From positions 35,161,605 through 35,225,604 of the forward strand of contig CM067453.1 of the NCBI GenBank assembly GCA_034508935.3: DNA of 64,000 nt, given 5' to 3'. The notes under the pieces are model-generated. The model made no database searches, was not told the DNA's origin, and saw only the letters and a program-made list of their open reading frames with translations. The position numbers were made by a program, and so were the translations under genes. Below, in pieces: positions 45,201-57,900 of the stretch. Numbering within the stretch: position 1 is the stretch's first letter; every line of letters starts with the position of its first letter. The stretch is from Berghia stephanieae. Taxonomy: Eukaryota > Mollusca > Gastropoda > Nudibranchia > Aeolidiidae.

Positions 45201-48200
45201 AACAATTCCAACAGCACACCACCAACAACAACTGCAAAACTACCAACATCAACATCGACAACAACTCCACCACCACTACTACCACAAACAACCCCAAGAC
45301 CACCACCAACAACAATTCCAACAACACAACACCACCAACAACTCTAAAACTACTAACACCAACATCGGCAACAACAACTCCAACACCACCATGACCACGA
45401 CCACCACCAACAACTCAACACAACCATGACCAACGATGACAGCATCCTACAGCACAGCCATATAACCCCTTACTTGGTTCTTTCCATTGACTTCCACCAT
45501 AAAGTATTGTCCGTTACTGCGAGAGTCCTTGGTCCATCTCTGAGGTTCAAACTGGGGACATAAAATAGTCAAGTGATCAAAGTGGAAATGTTGCTGCTTG
45601 AAGCTCCAATATAGAAATCCCAATAACAAATAATGAAATAAAAGTTTCAATTTAATTTACTAAGGAGACATGATGTGGACGTTTCAGGTTTTCCCTTTGT
45701 CAACAAAATACAGTGATTGAGACACTACAAATGAGTGAGTGAAGAGAGTATGGCATTGTTAAAACAAATTATTACAATAAATAAATAAATAAATAAAATA
45801 AAATTCCCTTTATTCAACCAAACAGTTGAACACATGACCTCAATCGAGAGTAAGGACCATATGACTGTAGTTTGTTTTCTAAATGGAATGAGTTTTTTAG
45901 TATGACTTACTGTACGTCTTGACGGAAGAACACAGGTCTCCTCAGTGTCAAAGTTACAGTAGACGTTGATGGCGTCACTGCCGGAACCACCGTTGGGATC
46001 TACCCAGTAGTTGCCTGTGAAAAGAGATCATTGTGATGATAGAGCATTTATATAGCGCAATATCCACTAAACCTGCTCAAAGTGCTTTACAAGGGGTCCC
46101 TGGCTAACAGCAACACATAACATATAGGACGAGACATGATGCCTGTTAGGTGATATTTATAATTTTTCCGATAGAGCCTGGTACTCAATTTACACCCGAG
46201 TGAGGCGAAAGAATGTGAGTAAAGAGACTTTTCCACGGACTCAACTATGCACCAAGCAAGGCTCGAACCCAAGACCTTCTGATCCGAAAGCGAGTGACAT
46301 ACCACTAGACCACATAGCCGTACAATGTGATGAAGATGATACGTTTTGTTTTTGTTTTTTTGCATAAAGGGTAGTAAAATGGGACAGTATATAAAGAACA
46401 ACTATGCTATCCCATAATTTTTCAATACTCCTATTTGAGTCATTTTTGTAACATTTGCCGCAAAAATAACATTTGCTAAAAAAAAATTAAAATACACCAA
46501 TATTAAGTTATTTCGTAAAATTGAGGGGAAAATAACAATGTTTTCATCAGTTTATCTGATATAAATAATGAAAAATAAACCAAAAACTTAGGTAACTGAA
46601 TACATTTAAAAAAAATAAATAAACACACAAAAAATAAGACTGTAACAAAATTACCCTTGCATGTCCCCGGATTAAGAATATTTGATCAGCAAATTAAAAT
46701 AAGAAAATAGATAGAAAGTAATTAAGGAAAGGTTTATGTTTGAAGAGCTCGACAACTAGATCAGCAGGCACTCTACTACCTGGCACCTTTCATAGACACT
46801 TGTTCAGTTCTTTATCTTTCCGGTTTTATCTATTTGAAAAGTTGGCTGCCTTGCTATTTAATAATATGTGTATGTTTTTAGTTCCAGTTTATCATGGAGG
46901 TTTTAAATACAGTCCTAGTTGGATTCCCCCACACTCTCATGAGAAGCCAAACAGTGTGTTAGAATCCAAGCATGCCGAAATCCGATGCTCATGGGAGGTA
47001 ACCAATATATTCAGTCACCCCATAGCTGCCAACCCACCAAGCTTTTTAAGAGGGAGTTTTGGTCAGAAAATCAGGGAGATTCAGAAAAAGTCAGGGAGAT
47101 ACATAAATGTATAAATCTACATTTCAAAAGACTGACAGCCTATAAGGTTGTCTCTTGGGCAAGGTATGGTTGAATTAATCCACTCTTAAGCGAAATTACA
47201 AAGTAGCCTGCACATGCACTTAGAACACAAACAATCTCCATCCATGAATGTCTCTGGCAACTACTATTAAACTAAACATACTTGATATCAAGATACACTA
47301 TGACTTGAAACAGTTTTAGAATGACCAACAATTGAGTTTAAAAGTTTTTTTTTAATGCGGGAAATCGGTGTGACGGGAGGGAGTGCTTGAGACAAACTAA
47401 AAATGCGGGAGTCTCCCGCAATTTCCGGTAGGATTGGCAGCTATGAGTCACCCAGCTTTTAGTGTGTCGTATTGGTGGAATTTGGTGTGTTAAAGAATCT
47501 CGCAAGAACTGTAGTCATAGCAATGAGTGCTGGAAGCTGCCTGAAGCCTGGGATCATGAAAATACTAATGAAAGAGTGATAATGGAGAGGCTTTGGATGG
47601 GAACAATACAGACAATGGACGTTTTGGGTACAAACCCTTCTTCAGCATAACAATAAATAAATGTTGAAAACAAATAAAATGCAGTGTAACTTTATATCGT
47701 CTGTATAAATTTACACTCGTATTAATTTTATTTGTTTTCAACGCTTATTTGTTTATTGTTAGGCTGACGAAGGGTTTGTACCTGAAACGCCCATGGTCTG
47801 TATTGTTCCCAATCCAAGACCTCACCGTTGTCACTCTTGTGTTAGTATAGCCATAGCAATAAATCTCAGAAAATCACATCTATGATAAAATCCATCCATC
47901 TAGAAATGTTACTTCTTTACGCTTACCGTTTGGTGCATCTGGATGAGCCATTTTGATGTCCTGACAAGTACGACCAGGAGAATATCTCTTGCCATTTGGT
48001 TTCAGCACACGCTGCATTGCATAACGAGCCAGGTTGTAGCTGAAGTAAGCTTGCTCTGTGTCTTCAATAGGTTGGTCATATTGCTGTAGAGATAGAGTTA
48101 TTTGTTTTCAGGAGATTTACAGCTTAGCCAATATAACTGCTGAATTCGATTTTTAAAGTTTTGAGAAAATTACTTTTAAAATGTAAAATTCAGAATCTAA

Positions 48201-51200
48201 AAGGCTCTTGAGACCAAAATGAAATAATTGTTTTCTTATTGCATAATCATGCTGTGAGTTCAGTATTTTTCTTAATGCTTGAAAAAACACAATTAATGCT
48301 TTAAACAAACAAAATCAATTAGACTTAGATATCTCTCCTTATAAAAGAAAAAGACTTAAATAACATATTGTAGGATATTAAGATTGCATACCAAAAAAAA
48401 AAGGAATATGATTGGAGATGTACAAATATTATTGATTTAGTTTTTAAAAACGCATACACTTTTTTTTTTTTTTATCATTGGTAGAAATGAATGTGCTGAG
48501 GAAAAGTAAGGTAAAGGGAGACTAATTTTTAAAAAAAATAGGAACAGATCCCTGCATAAATCTATATATGTGGTCCCAAGACAAATAAACTCGGTCCCAC
48601 TCAGATAACAGCATGAAATCCATACTTAAAACTGTGCTGGACAACATTCAAATACGTACATTCGTCAGATGGAATGGAAATCAAAGGAGGGAAGTGGTTT
48701 GGAGAGGAGTTTATGTTCAACATTTACCTTGGTTATTTCAAATACAGCATTCAAGTTCAATCCATAATGTACTCTCCATATCTCTCAAAATTACATTACT
48801 ATTTATCTGGGTATAATCCTCATTTCCGAATAATGTGAAAGAACAAAAAATTGTAAAATTCTATTCAAAAAAACGATTCTTAGATATAGTAGACTCAAAA
48901 AGGACGTCCACCATGTTTCACCGGTAATAGCATGGACTCTTTGGCGTTCAGTTAGAGAAAGAAGAAGGAATGATTGAAAATAAATAAATAACTAAATATA
49001 CAAACTTATACTCATCTGACAACAAATAAAGTGTTTACCATGTAAGGATCACGTCCCTTGTTTTGGCTAAAGGCAGGAGCTCTGGGGAAGGCACTACTGT
49101 ATGCCTGTGGACAAGAATGGCGGAATCAAGAGGGTTAGAATATTATAAAAGGGCAGTATGGCATAGAGGTATGGTCTTGATATCTTCTCTGGAATTGCGT
49201 GGTTCATGTCACAGTCTTGAGCAAGTAAATGGCACACTCACAGAGTTGTGCTCGTACCCTACCCTACCGGGGTGTGAATTAAAAGTTAAAATAATCAGAG
49301 GTATAACATTCTACTTTTGTGCCCCATTTTATATACTTTCTTCTTAATAAAACCAAAATTAAAAAAACAAAAAAACAATATTGGCAAAAGTTCCACATTT
49401 TTGGCTGTAAATTTCAATTTTCCCCATCTAAACTGTTATGAAATAATAGCATTTTGAGACCGTATGTCACATATTATAGTGGCTGTCTGAGCAAAACAGA
49501 ATCATCCTCTTTTTTAAGTTTCCTTGTATCATTTTTCAATTCCATGGAGACCTTCGAATTTGACCTGTAACTTTGATAAACTAAACAAATTATCCACTTA
49601 CGGGGGGTCCAGGAGGTCCTGGGGGTCCTTGAGGTCCAGCGGCGCCCTGTGATAAGATAAAAACAAAAGATTTAAAAAAACGAAATAGTAAGTTTTATGT
49701 GATAGATAAATAGAAACAATGAACAAAATACAGCATAAAGGAAACTTTTTACACCGCTAGATCTAAAATATAATTTTCTTATTTATTGTAAGTTTTTTAC
49801 TCTTGTGTTGCATAATACCAAAAAATGAAGGTTAAACTAAGAGTTCACTAGTTTAATAATATTCTATGTACATGGCTAATATTTGATTTCTTTTTTAAAT
49901 TATGTATTTAACACTACATCTTAACTCACTCAATCCTAAGAATTTTTTGCTACTTTTCAAAATTGGATAAAATGTATTAAAAGTGAGCATGTTCATTGTA
50001 GATAGTTTTATTCAACTATCATTCACATGTAAAAACGAAAAACATTAGCTTTGATACTGTGCCTATAAGTTGTCTCAGAAAAAAGGTAATAAATAGGCAT
50101 GGGGTAAAAGTAACCCAGGTAAACTACGGATATAGTCGGTGTTAGGGTTGAGTGAGTTAAAATATCTTCTCCATGAAATTACTATATGCAAAAAGTAAAT
50201 CATTCAAAATTCCATGAGATATGTACAGAATTTTTACCACAGTGAGGTGAGCAAACAGAAAATTACCAACTTTGCATAAGGGACAAACATAAAAGAGCCC
50301 ACAGTGGATTTGAACTCAGATAGCTGAGTTACACACTGCATTGCGCCTTCTTCTTGGCTACCAGTATTAAATATTATGATTAAAATCACTCCACAATTCA
50401 TTGCATTGATATAGTGTTTTAAGTTTTTAGCAATATTTAATCCATGGGTGCCAGTTTTCCGGTTCATGCCGAAATTCCGGTTTTGCGATATCTCAAAGTC
50501 AAATACCTGTGTTTTGAGTAAAATAACCTAATAGCATCTGTAAAAATTCGAAAACGTGATTTAGCCACCTTTTCAGTGTATGGAGGTAGATTGGTGAAAG
50601 TTGGTTTTAAAATCAAATTAATTTCCTCATTGTATCAATATGTTTGCTGTGTAATCATTTAATAATGGTATAAAAACGGTGATGAAATAAGAGTAAAGTT
50701 TACGCCGCATTTTCAGTAGGAACATTTTCAGGTTTGGCAAAGTGTTGAGATTTTAGTTTCAGGTTTCAGCACTTCTTCCTGCTGGCACCCATGATTTAAT
50801 CGAATGCATGACACTTAATTAATAAATGAAATGATTTGTGGCCTCACCATGGGTCCATCATCTCCAGGCTCTCCTCGGAATCCCTGATGTGAAAGAGAAA
50901 TAGAAGAACTATGGTGGTAATACCCTGAATAAATTTTGATGAAGACAATAATAATGATGATGATGAAGATGATGATGATGACAATTATGATAATGATAAT
51001 GAATTAATATACGTAAATATTTAAAAAATTACAATTTTTAATATTAAGATTCTCCTAAATTAAGAGGTGTAACATTCTATAATCTTCAAAGTGAATTTCG
51101 TTTTTATTATCTTATCTTATCTTATAAAAAGCTATATAGGATACTAAATATCCTTTCAATGCCTTATACATGACATGATATTGAACAGTATTAATAGACA

Positions 51201-51749
51201 ACATTTAATGTCTTTGATTATGGCAAACATTAATCACATACGTATCTTAATGAATACAATCCTTTGGCGATCAATTTCTTTAAAAATTGGTTAACAGAAC
51301 TAGTGCTTTGGTTTCAAATTTAATGCATTCCAAACGTTCACTAAAAGATAAACTATGACTTTTGTGATAACTTTATTTCCAGCTAAATAATAATTTAAAA
51401 TGTTTTTCGATGTGATTTTTTGGCAGGAAAGATTATAAATTTCGAGTCATCTTTGACCGAAGTTTACTTGAAAAAGGGCCAAGTCCGAAACATCGTTTGT
51501 TTTTCGCTGTTCCCTTATTTATGAGTCACATTTACTCCCTTTATCTTTCTCTCCATTTTATTGACTCATTTGACTCAGGCACCTCTAGATTTTGAAAAGA
51601 GAGATTAGCGGAGATTATCATAAGCCATAAAATCCCAAACTTACATTTGGTCCAGCTCGTCCAATGTTTCCTGGTTTCCCGTTCTTCCGATGGGACCTCT
51701 CTGACCCATTTGTCCCTGGATTGGATGGAAAACAAAATCATTATTCATC

Positions 51750-51847
<98 letters not shown>

Positions 51848-51869
51848 TAATAATAATACTAATAATAAT

Positions 51870-51921
<52 letters not shown>

Positions 51922-54900
51922 TCATATGATTGTTTAGATCTGTCCTATGGATTTTAAAAGGCAAACTGTCCATTCTTCTGTCTATAGAAGGAATGAAGTT
52001 GATGCCACTCAGTCCTTTGTTACTGTTTTAGACCACCAGTTAGGTGAATAGTTCTCACTAAAATACATCAATCAGACTATAACCAAAATTTAAATGTACT
52101 CATTGTTTTTGAGTTGGTATGTTTCATTTAGCACGCAGATGTTTTGAGTATCTTACCTAAATGCATGGCATCAACTGATATGATTCATAGGAGAAAAAAA
52201 TGGGTTCACATCGTAGTTTCTTCAAATGCAGCTTGAGACAGCCTCTCATTGTTCCATGCATAAATAAATCATATACTAAAATATACACTTACAGCTTGTC
52301 CGTTAGGGCCAGGGATGCCTGGAGGTCCCATTTCACCATCGGGTCCCTGGAGAGAGAAGAAGCGATGGAGACTTTAAAATTCATTGCAATAATATTATCA
52401 ATATAGAGCGATTGAGACTATAAAATTCATTGCCAAAACATTATCAATATAGAGCGATTGAGACTATAAAATTCATTGCCAAAACATTATCAATATAGAG
52501 CGATTGAGACTTTAAAATTCATTGCAAAAATATTATCAATATAGAGCGATTGAGACTTTAAAATTCATTGCAATATTATTACCAATATAGAGCGATTGAG
52601 ACTTTAAAATTCATTGCAATAATATTATCAATATAGAGCGATTGAGACTTTAAAATTCATTGCAAAAACATTATCAATATAGGGCGATTGAGACCTTAAA
52701 ATTCATTGCAAAAATATTATCAATATAGAGCAATTGAGACTATAAAATTCATTGCAATAATATTATCAATATAGAGCGATTGAGACTTTAAAATTCATTG
52801 CAAAAACATTATCAATATACAGCGATTGAGACTTTAAAATTCATTGCAAAAACATTATCAATATAGAGCGATTGAGACTTTAAAATTCATTGCAAAAATA
52901 TTATCAATATAGAGCGATTGAGACTTTAAAATTCATTGCAATATTATTACCAATATAGAGCGATTGAGACTTTAAAATTCATTGCAATAATATTATCAAT
53001 ATAGAGCGATTGAGACTTTAAAATTCATTGCAAAAACATTATCAATATAGGGCGATTGAGACCTTAAAATTCATTGCAAAAATATTATCAATATAGAGCA
53101 ATTGAGACTATAAAATTCATTGCAATAATATTATCAATATAAAGCGATTGAGACTTTAAAATTCATTGCAAAAACATTATCAATATACAGCGATTGAGAC
53201 TTTAAAATTCATTGCAAAAACATTATCAATATAGAGCGATTGAGACTTTAAAATTCATTGCCAAAACATTATCAATATAGAGCGATTAAGACTTTAAAAT
53301 TCATTGCAAAAACATTATCAATATAGAGTGACTGAGACTTTAAAGTTCATAGCCAAAACATTATCAATATAGAGCGATTGAGACTTTAAAATTCATTGCC
53401 AAAACATTATCAATATAGAGCGATTGAGACTTTAAAATTCATTGCCAAAACATTATCAATATAGAGCGATTGAGACTTTAAAATTCATTGCCAAAACATT
53501 ATCAATACAGAGCGATTGAGACTATAAAATTCATTGCCAAAACATTATCAATATAGAGCGATTGAGACTTTAAAATTCATTGCAATAACATTATCAATAT
53601 AGAGCGACTGAGACTTTAAAGTTCATAGCCAAAACATTATCAATATAGAGCGATTAAGACTTTAAAATTCGTTGCAATAACATTATCAATATAGAGCGAT
53701 TGAGACTAAAATTCATTGCCAAAACATTATCATATGAGCGATTGAGACTTTAAAATTCATTGCCAAACATTATCAATATAGAGCGATTGAGACTTTAAAA
53801 TTCATTGCAATAACATTATCAATATAGAGTGACTGAGACTTTAAAGTTCATTGCAATATTATTATAGAGCGATTGAGACTTTAAAGTTCATTGCAAAACA
53901 TTATCAATATAGTGATTGAGACTTTAAATTCATTGCAAAAACATTATCATTATAGAGCGACTGAGACTTTAAAATTCATTGCAATAACATTATCAATATA
54001 GAGCGACTGAGACTTTAAAGTTCATAGCCAAAACATTATCAATATAGAGCGATTGAGACTTTAAAATTCGTTGCAATAACATTATCAATATAGAGTGATT
54101 GAGACTAAAATTCATTGCCAAAACATTATCAATATAGAGCGATGGAGACTTTAAAATTCATTGCCAAAACATTATCAATATAGAGCGACTGAGACTTTAA
54201 AATTCATTGCAATAACATTATCAATATAGAGCGACTGAGACTTTAAAGTTCATAGCCAAAACATTATCAATATAGAGCGATTGAGACTTTAAAATTCGTT
54301 GCAATAACATTATCAATATAGAGCGATTGAGACTTTAAAATTCATTGCAAAAACATCATCAATATATGTAGGTACTCCTACTCCTTTTAAGTTCCCATTC
54401 TGATACCATTGTTACCCACTGTCAGTCAATCAGTCAGCTCCAGGTGAAATATCAAATAAAGACAGTTTTAAGTATAACATTCATTATACACTAAACGTGC
54501 TCAAAGCGCTTTACAAGGGGTCAATGACCAACAGCAACACATAACATGTAGAACGAGACATGACGCCTGTCAGGCGATATTACATTTTTTTTCGGACTGA
54601 GACAACGCTGTTAACGGCAAGGTACTCATTTTACACCCGAGTACGGTGAGAGAATATGAGTAAAGAGCCTTTTCCAAGGACTCAACTAAGCGCCGAGCAA
54701 GGCTCGAACTCATAACCTTCCGATCTGAAAGCAAGTGTCATCCCACAAGACCACATAGCCGCACAAGTATCATCTGGAATGTCCCATGAACTGAGAGCTC
54801 AGTCATTCAAACTGTTCAAGGCCCAGATGTACATTAGATATCCGTAAAAAAAATGATATGCCCAAAAGTAATGGATAAATGGAACATCTACAAGAATATG

Positions 54901-57900
54901 TGGTTAATTCTAAAACTGACAATTTTAAGAACAATCTTGATGACTACTACAAATAACCACCAAGCACTGAACGAAGTGAATTAAACATTTTCACTTACAA
55001 CAAGAAGTAGAAATAGAATTGTTAACACTCATGTGCATTCTTGTAGAATTATATGCATTCAAAGTGCCTCACTTTTCTGAATAGCGCTATATAAGTTTTC
55101 AACATTACTATTATTATTTATTATTATTAAAATTATTAAGTGAGACAACCAACCTTTGGTCCCTGGAGTCCTTGAGCACCGGGTCGTCCTGTCCATCCTT
55201 TGTGGCCATTGGCACCTGGGGCTCCACGACGGCCACTAACTCCTTGTTGACCTGCAAGTCCCTGAAGTGGAAATATAAGAGATTTTTCTCATTGAATACT
55301 ACTAAGCTGCTAGAAGAAGCTGTAGACTGGACAAAGTAATCTATACAAAAATGAATATATAATGGCTTCAAAAAAAAAAAAAAAAAGAAAAAAGAACAAA
55401 AAACTAAACACAGAATGTTTTGGCTCAAAACCCTACTTCAGCTATTCGCAAAATAGTAAAAAGTTAAACATTTTACTGGGGATTTTTTTTTGTTGTTGTT
55501 TCTTTTTTTTTTTTTTGTTATTGGCTGAAGAAAGATTTTGAGCCTGAAACGTTTTGTCTTTCATATTTTGTTCTGTTTTGAAGCTGTTATTTTCATTTTT
55601 AAATACTTTCAAGGAGATTTTACTGTGATACTTTAACCGAGCAGATGTTACATACAGCCAGCCAATGGGTATTATGTCGAGATTTTTATTCTGCCACTTT
55701 GTGTGCCAAAGCCCTCTGTCCATGAAGCAGTGACTGAGTAGGTGGTCTGAAAGATCTAGTAGACAGTACTTTGTGATAGACTTATATCCTATCCAAAGGG
55801 TAGCAAGGAATTCCTTACCCCAGCTGGTCACATGGAACTAAATTTCCATTTCATACAGTACAAGTGACCTGTAATGTATCCTTTTTGTACTAACACTACG
55901 ACAATATCTGTCACTGTCTGTAAAGCCAGGTAAAAAAAAAAATACAAAACAAAACAAAAATGAGCTTTTAACTGGAGCAATATCCACTTAACATGCCCCA
56001 AGCACTTTACAAGGGGTCCCTAGCCAACAGCAACACTTAGCATGTAGAACAAGACATGTCGCCTGTCGGGCGATATTACATTTTTCCTGACAGAGACAAC
56101 AACGTTGTTAACGGCCAGGTACTCGTTTTACACCTGAGTATGGTGAAAAAATGTGAGTAAAAAGACTTTTCCCAGGACTCAAATATGCACCGATCTGAAG
56201 GCAAGTATCATACCACTAGACCATATAGTAGGTACTCATTCACACCTGAGTCAAGTGAGAGTAACATTTACAAAAAATAAAAATAAAAATAAAAACCTTA
56301 CCCAATGACCCAACGCTGAGGACCAAGTTTTCAGATCATTGTCACCCATACAGTCTCTGACCTGGCTAAACAACATTTGGTTTTGTCATGGGTGCAAGAG
56401 TGCCGGCTACAACCGGCCTGCCGGCCGATTGGATTACCGAAAAAAACGTCGCCGGCTTTTTGCGATTTGGATTTGATTGATTTTTGTTTTTTGTTTTTTT
56501 TGTGCAACTTGTGACAAGAAACTTTATAAATTACTGCATTACAACCTCTGGATTAAACATACAACAATTAGTGGACTACTATTATGAAGACTAGATGCTG
56601 AGAACAAGTCTTGAGAACAAGACTTCAAATGACGAGGTAAGTCCGTGAATCTTGCAGGCTTTTTCAGATTATATGTCTGGTCATAAGTAGACTTGCAGGC
56701 TTTTTGAGGTCCATTTGCTTGCACCCATGTTTTGTTTCGAGACGAGACCCAATACCTCTTGGCAAATGACGCGTAATCACACTCTATGACTCTCTTACTC
56801 CCCTCATTTGTCAAATCGACCGATTTATCAATGTCAAGGCCACTGGCGCAAGGCCTTTCTTCACTCGATTTAAATATGGCATTCACTTTTGTTCAACAAA
56901 GGAACAAACAAAAGCCGTCAGCCCTCAACCTATAACTAGCCTATTACAGAATTATTTTAATGAATATATACACAGAACATGCACATTCAGTATCGTACGA
57001 TCCTTTACTAATTAATAAAATTGATTAGGTGAACTATAATCCAGAAATAGAAATTAATAATAATTAATTGACTGAACTTCCAAATAATGAACTGATCACT
57101 AGAAAGACGCATGCTAAAAGTGATCATGTGAGCGCACCATGGCCTCCAAATGGCTCTGTTCGCATTAAAGTAGATGGGATAATCTAATATAAAAAAGTCA
57201 AGACTTACAGAAGGTCCAGGAGCTCCTGGCATTCCTACAGCTCCTGGGTTTCCACGAAGACCCTGGACACAAAGAAAAAATAAATAAATTAAAGTCATAA
57301 TAGTTATATAATATGTTCAAATACAAGTACATTGTGTGTGAAAATTCCAGGGAACCATACTTGTCACAAAGCAAGTACGTAATACTGTTTCCTATGTCCT
57401 TTATTTTTGGGTTTTAGCAATGGGGCTGCCCCTAAAGGATCACGGTCTTGTCATGGTGGGGGGGGGGGGGGGGGGGCCTAAAGGATCGCGGTCTTGTCAT
57501 GGTGGGTGGCCGCCCCTAAAGGATCAATGTCTTGTCATGGTGGGGGGGCCGCCCCTAAAGGATCACGGTCTTGTCATGGTGGGGGGGGGGCACCCCTAAA
57601 AGATCACGGTCTTGTAATGGTGGGTGGCAGCCCCTAAAGGATCAATGTCTTGTCATGGTGGGGGGCCGCCCCTAAAGGATCACGATCTTGTCATGTTGGG
57701 GGGGCGCCCCGAAAGGATCACGGTCTTGTAATGGTGGGGGGCCGCCCCTAAAGGATTGTTGTCTTGTCATGGTGGGGGGCCGCCCCTAACGGATCACGGT
57801 CTTGTCATGGTGGGGGGCCGCCCCTAAAGGATCACGGTCTTGTCATGGTGGGGGGCTGCCCTAAAAGGATCACGGTCTTGTCATGGTGGGGGGCCGCCTC

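Noticed and set aside
44907-45347. 146-codon Gln/Thr/Pro-rich frame
   Set aside because: It starts antisense to a collagen exon and continues through CAA/ACC low-complexity intron sequence.
52358-54365. CRISPR-like regular repeats
   Set aside because: Units are contiguous with no unique spacers, and the genome is eukaryotic; it is a satellite. The same applies to 33070-33770 and 58310-58635.
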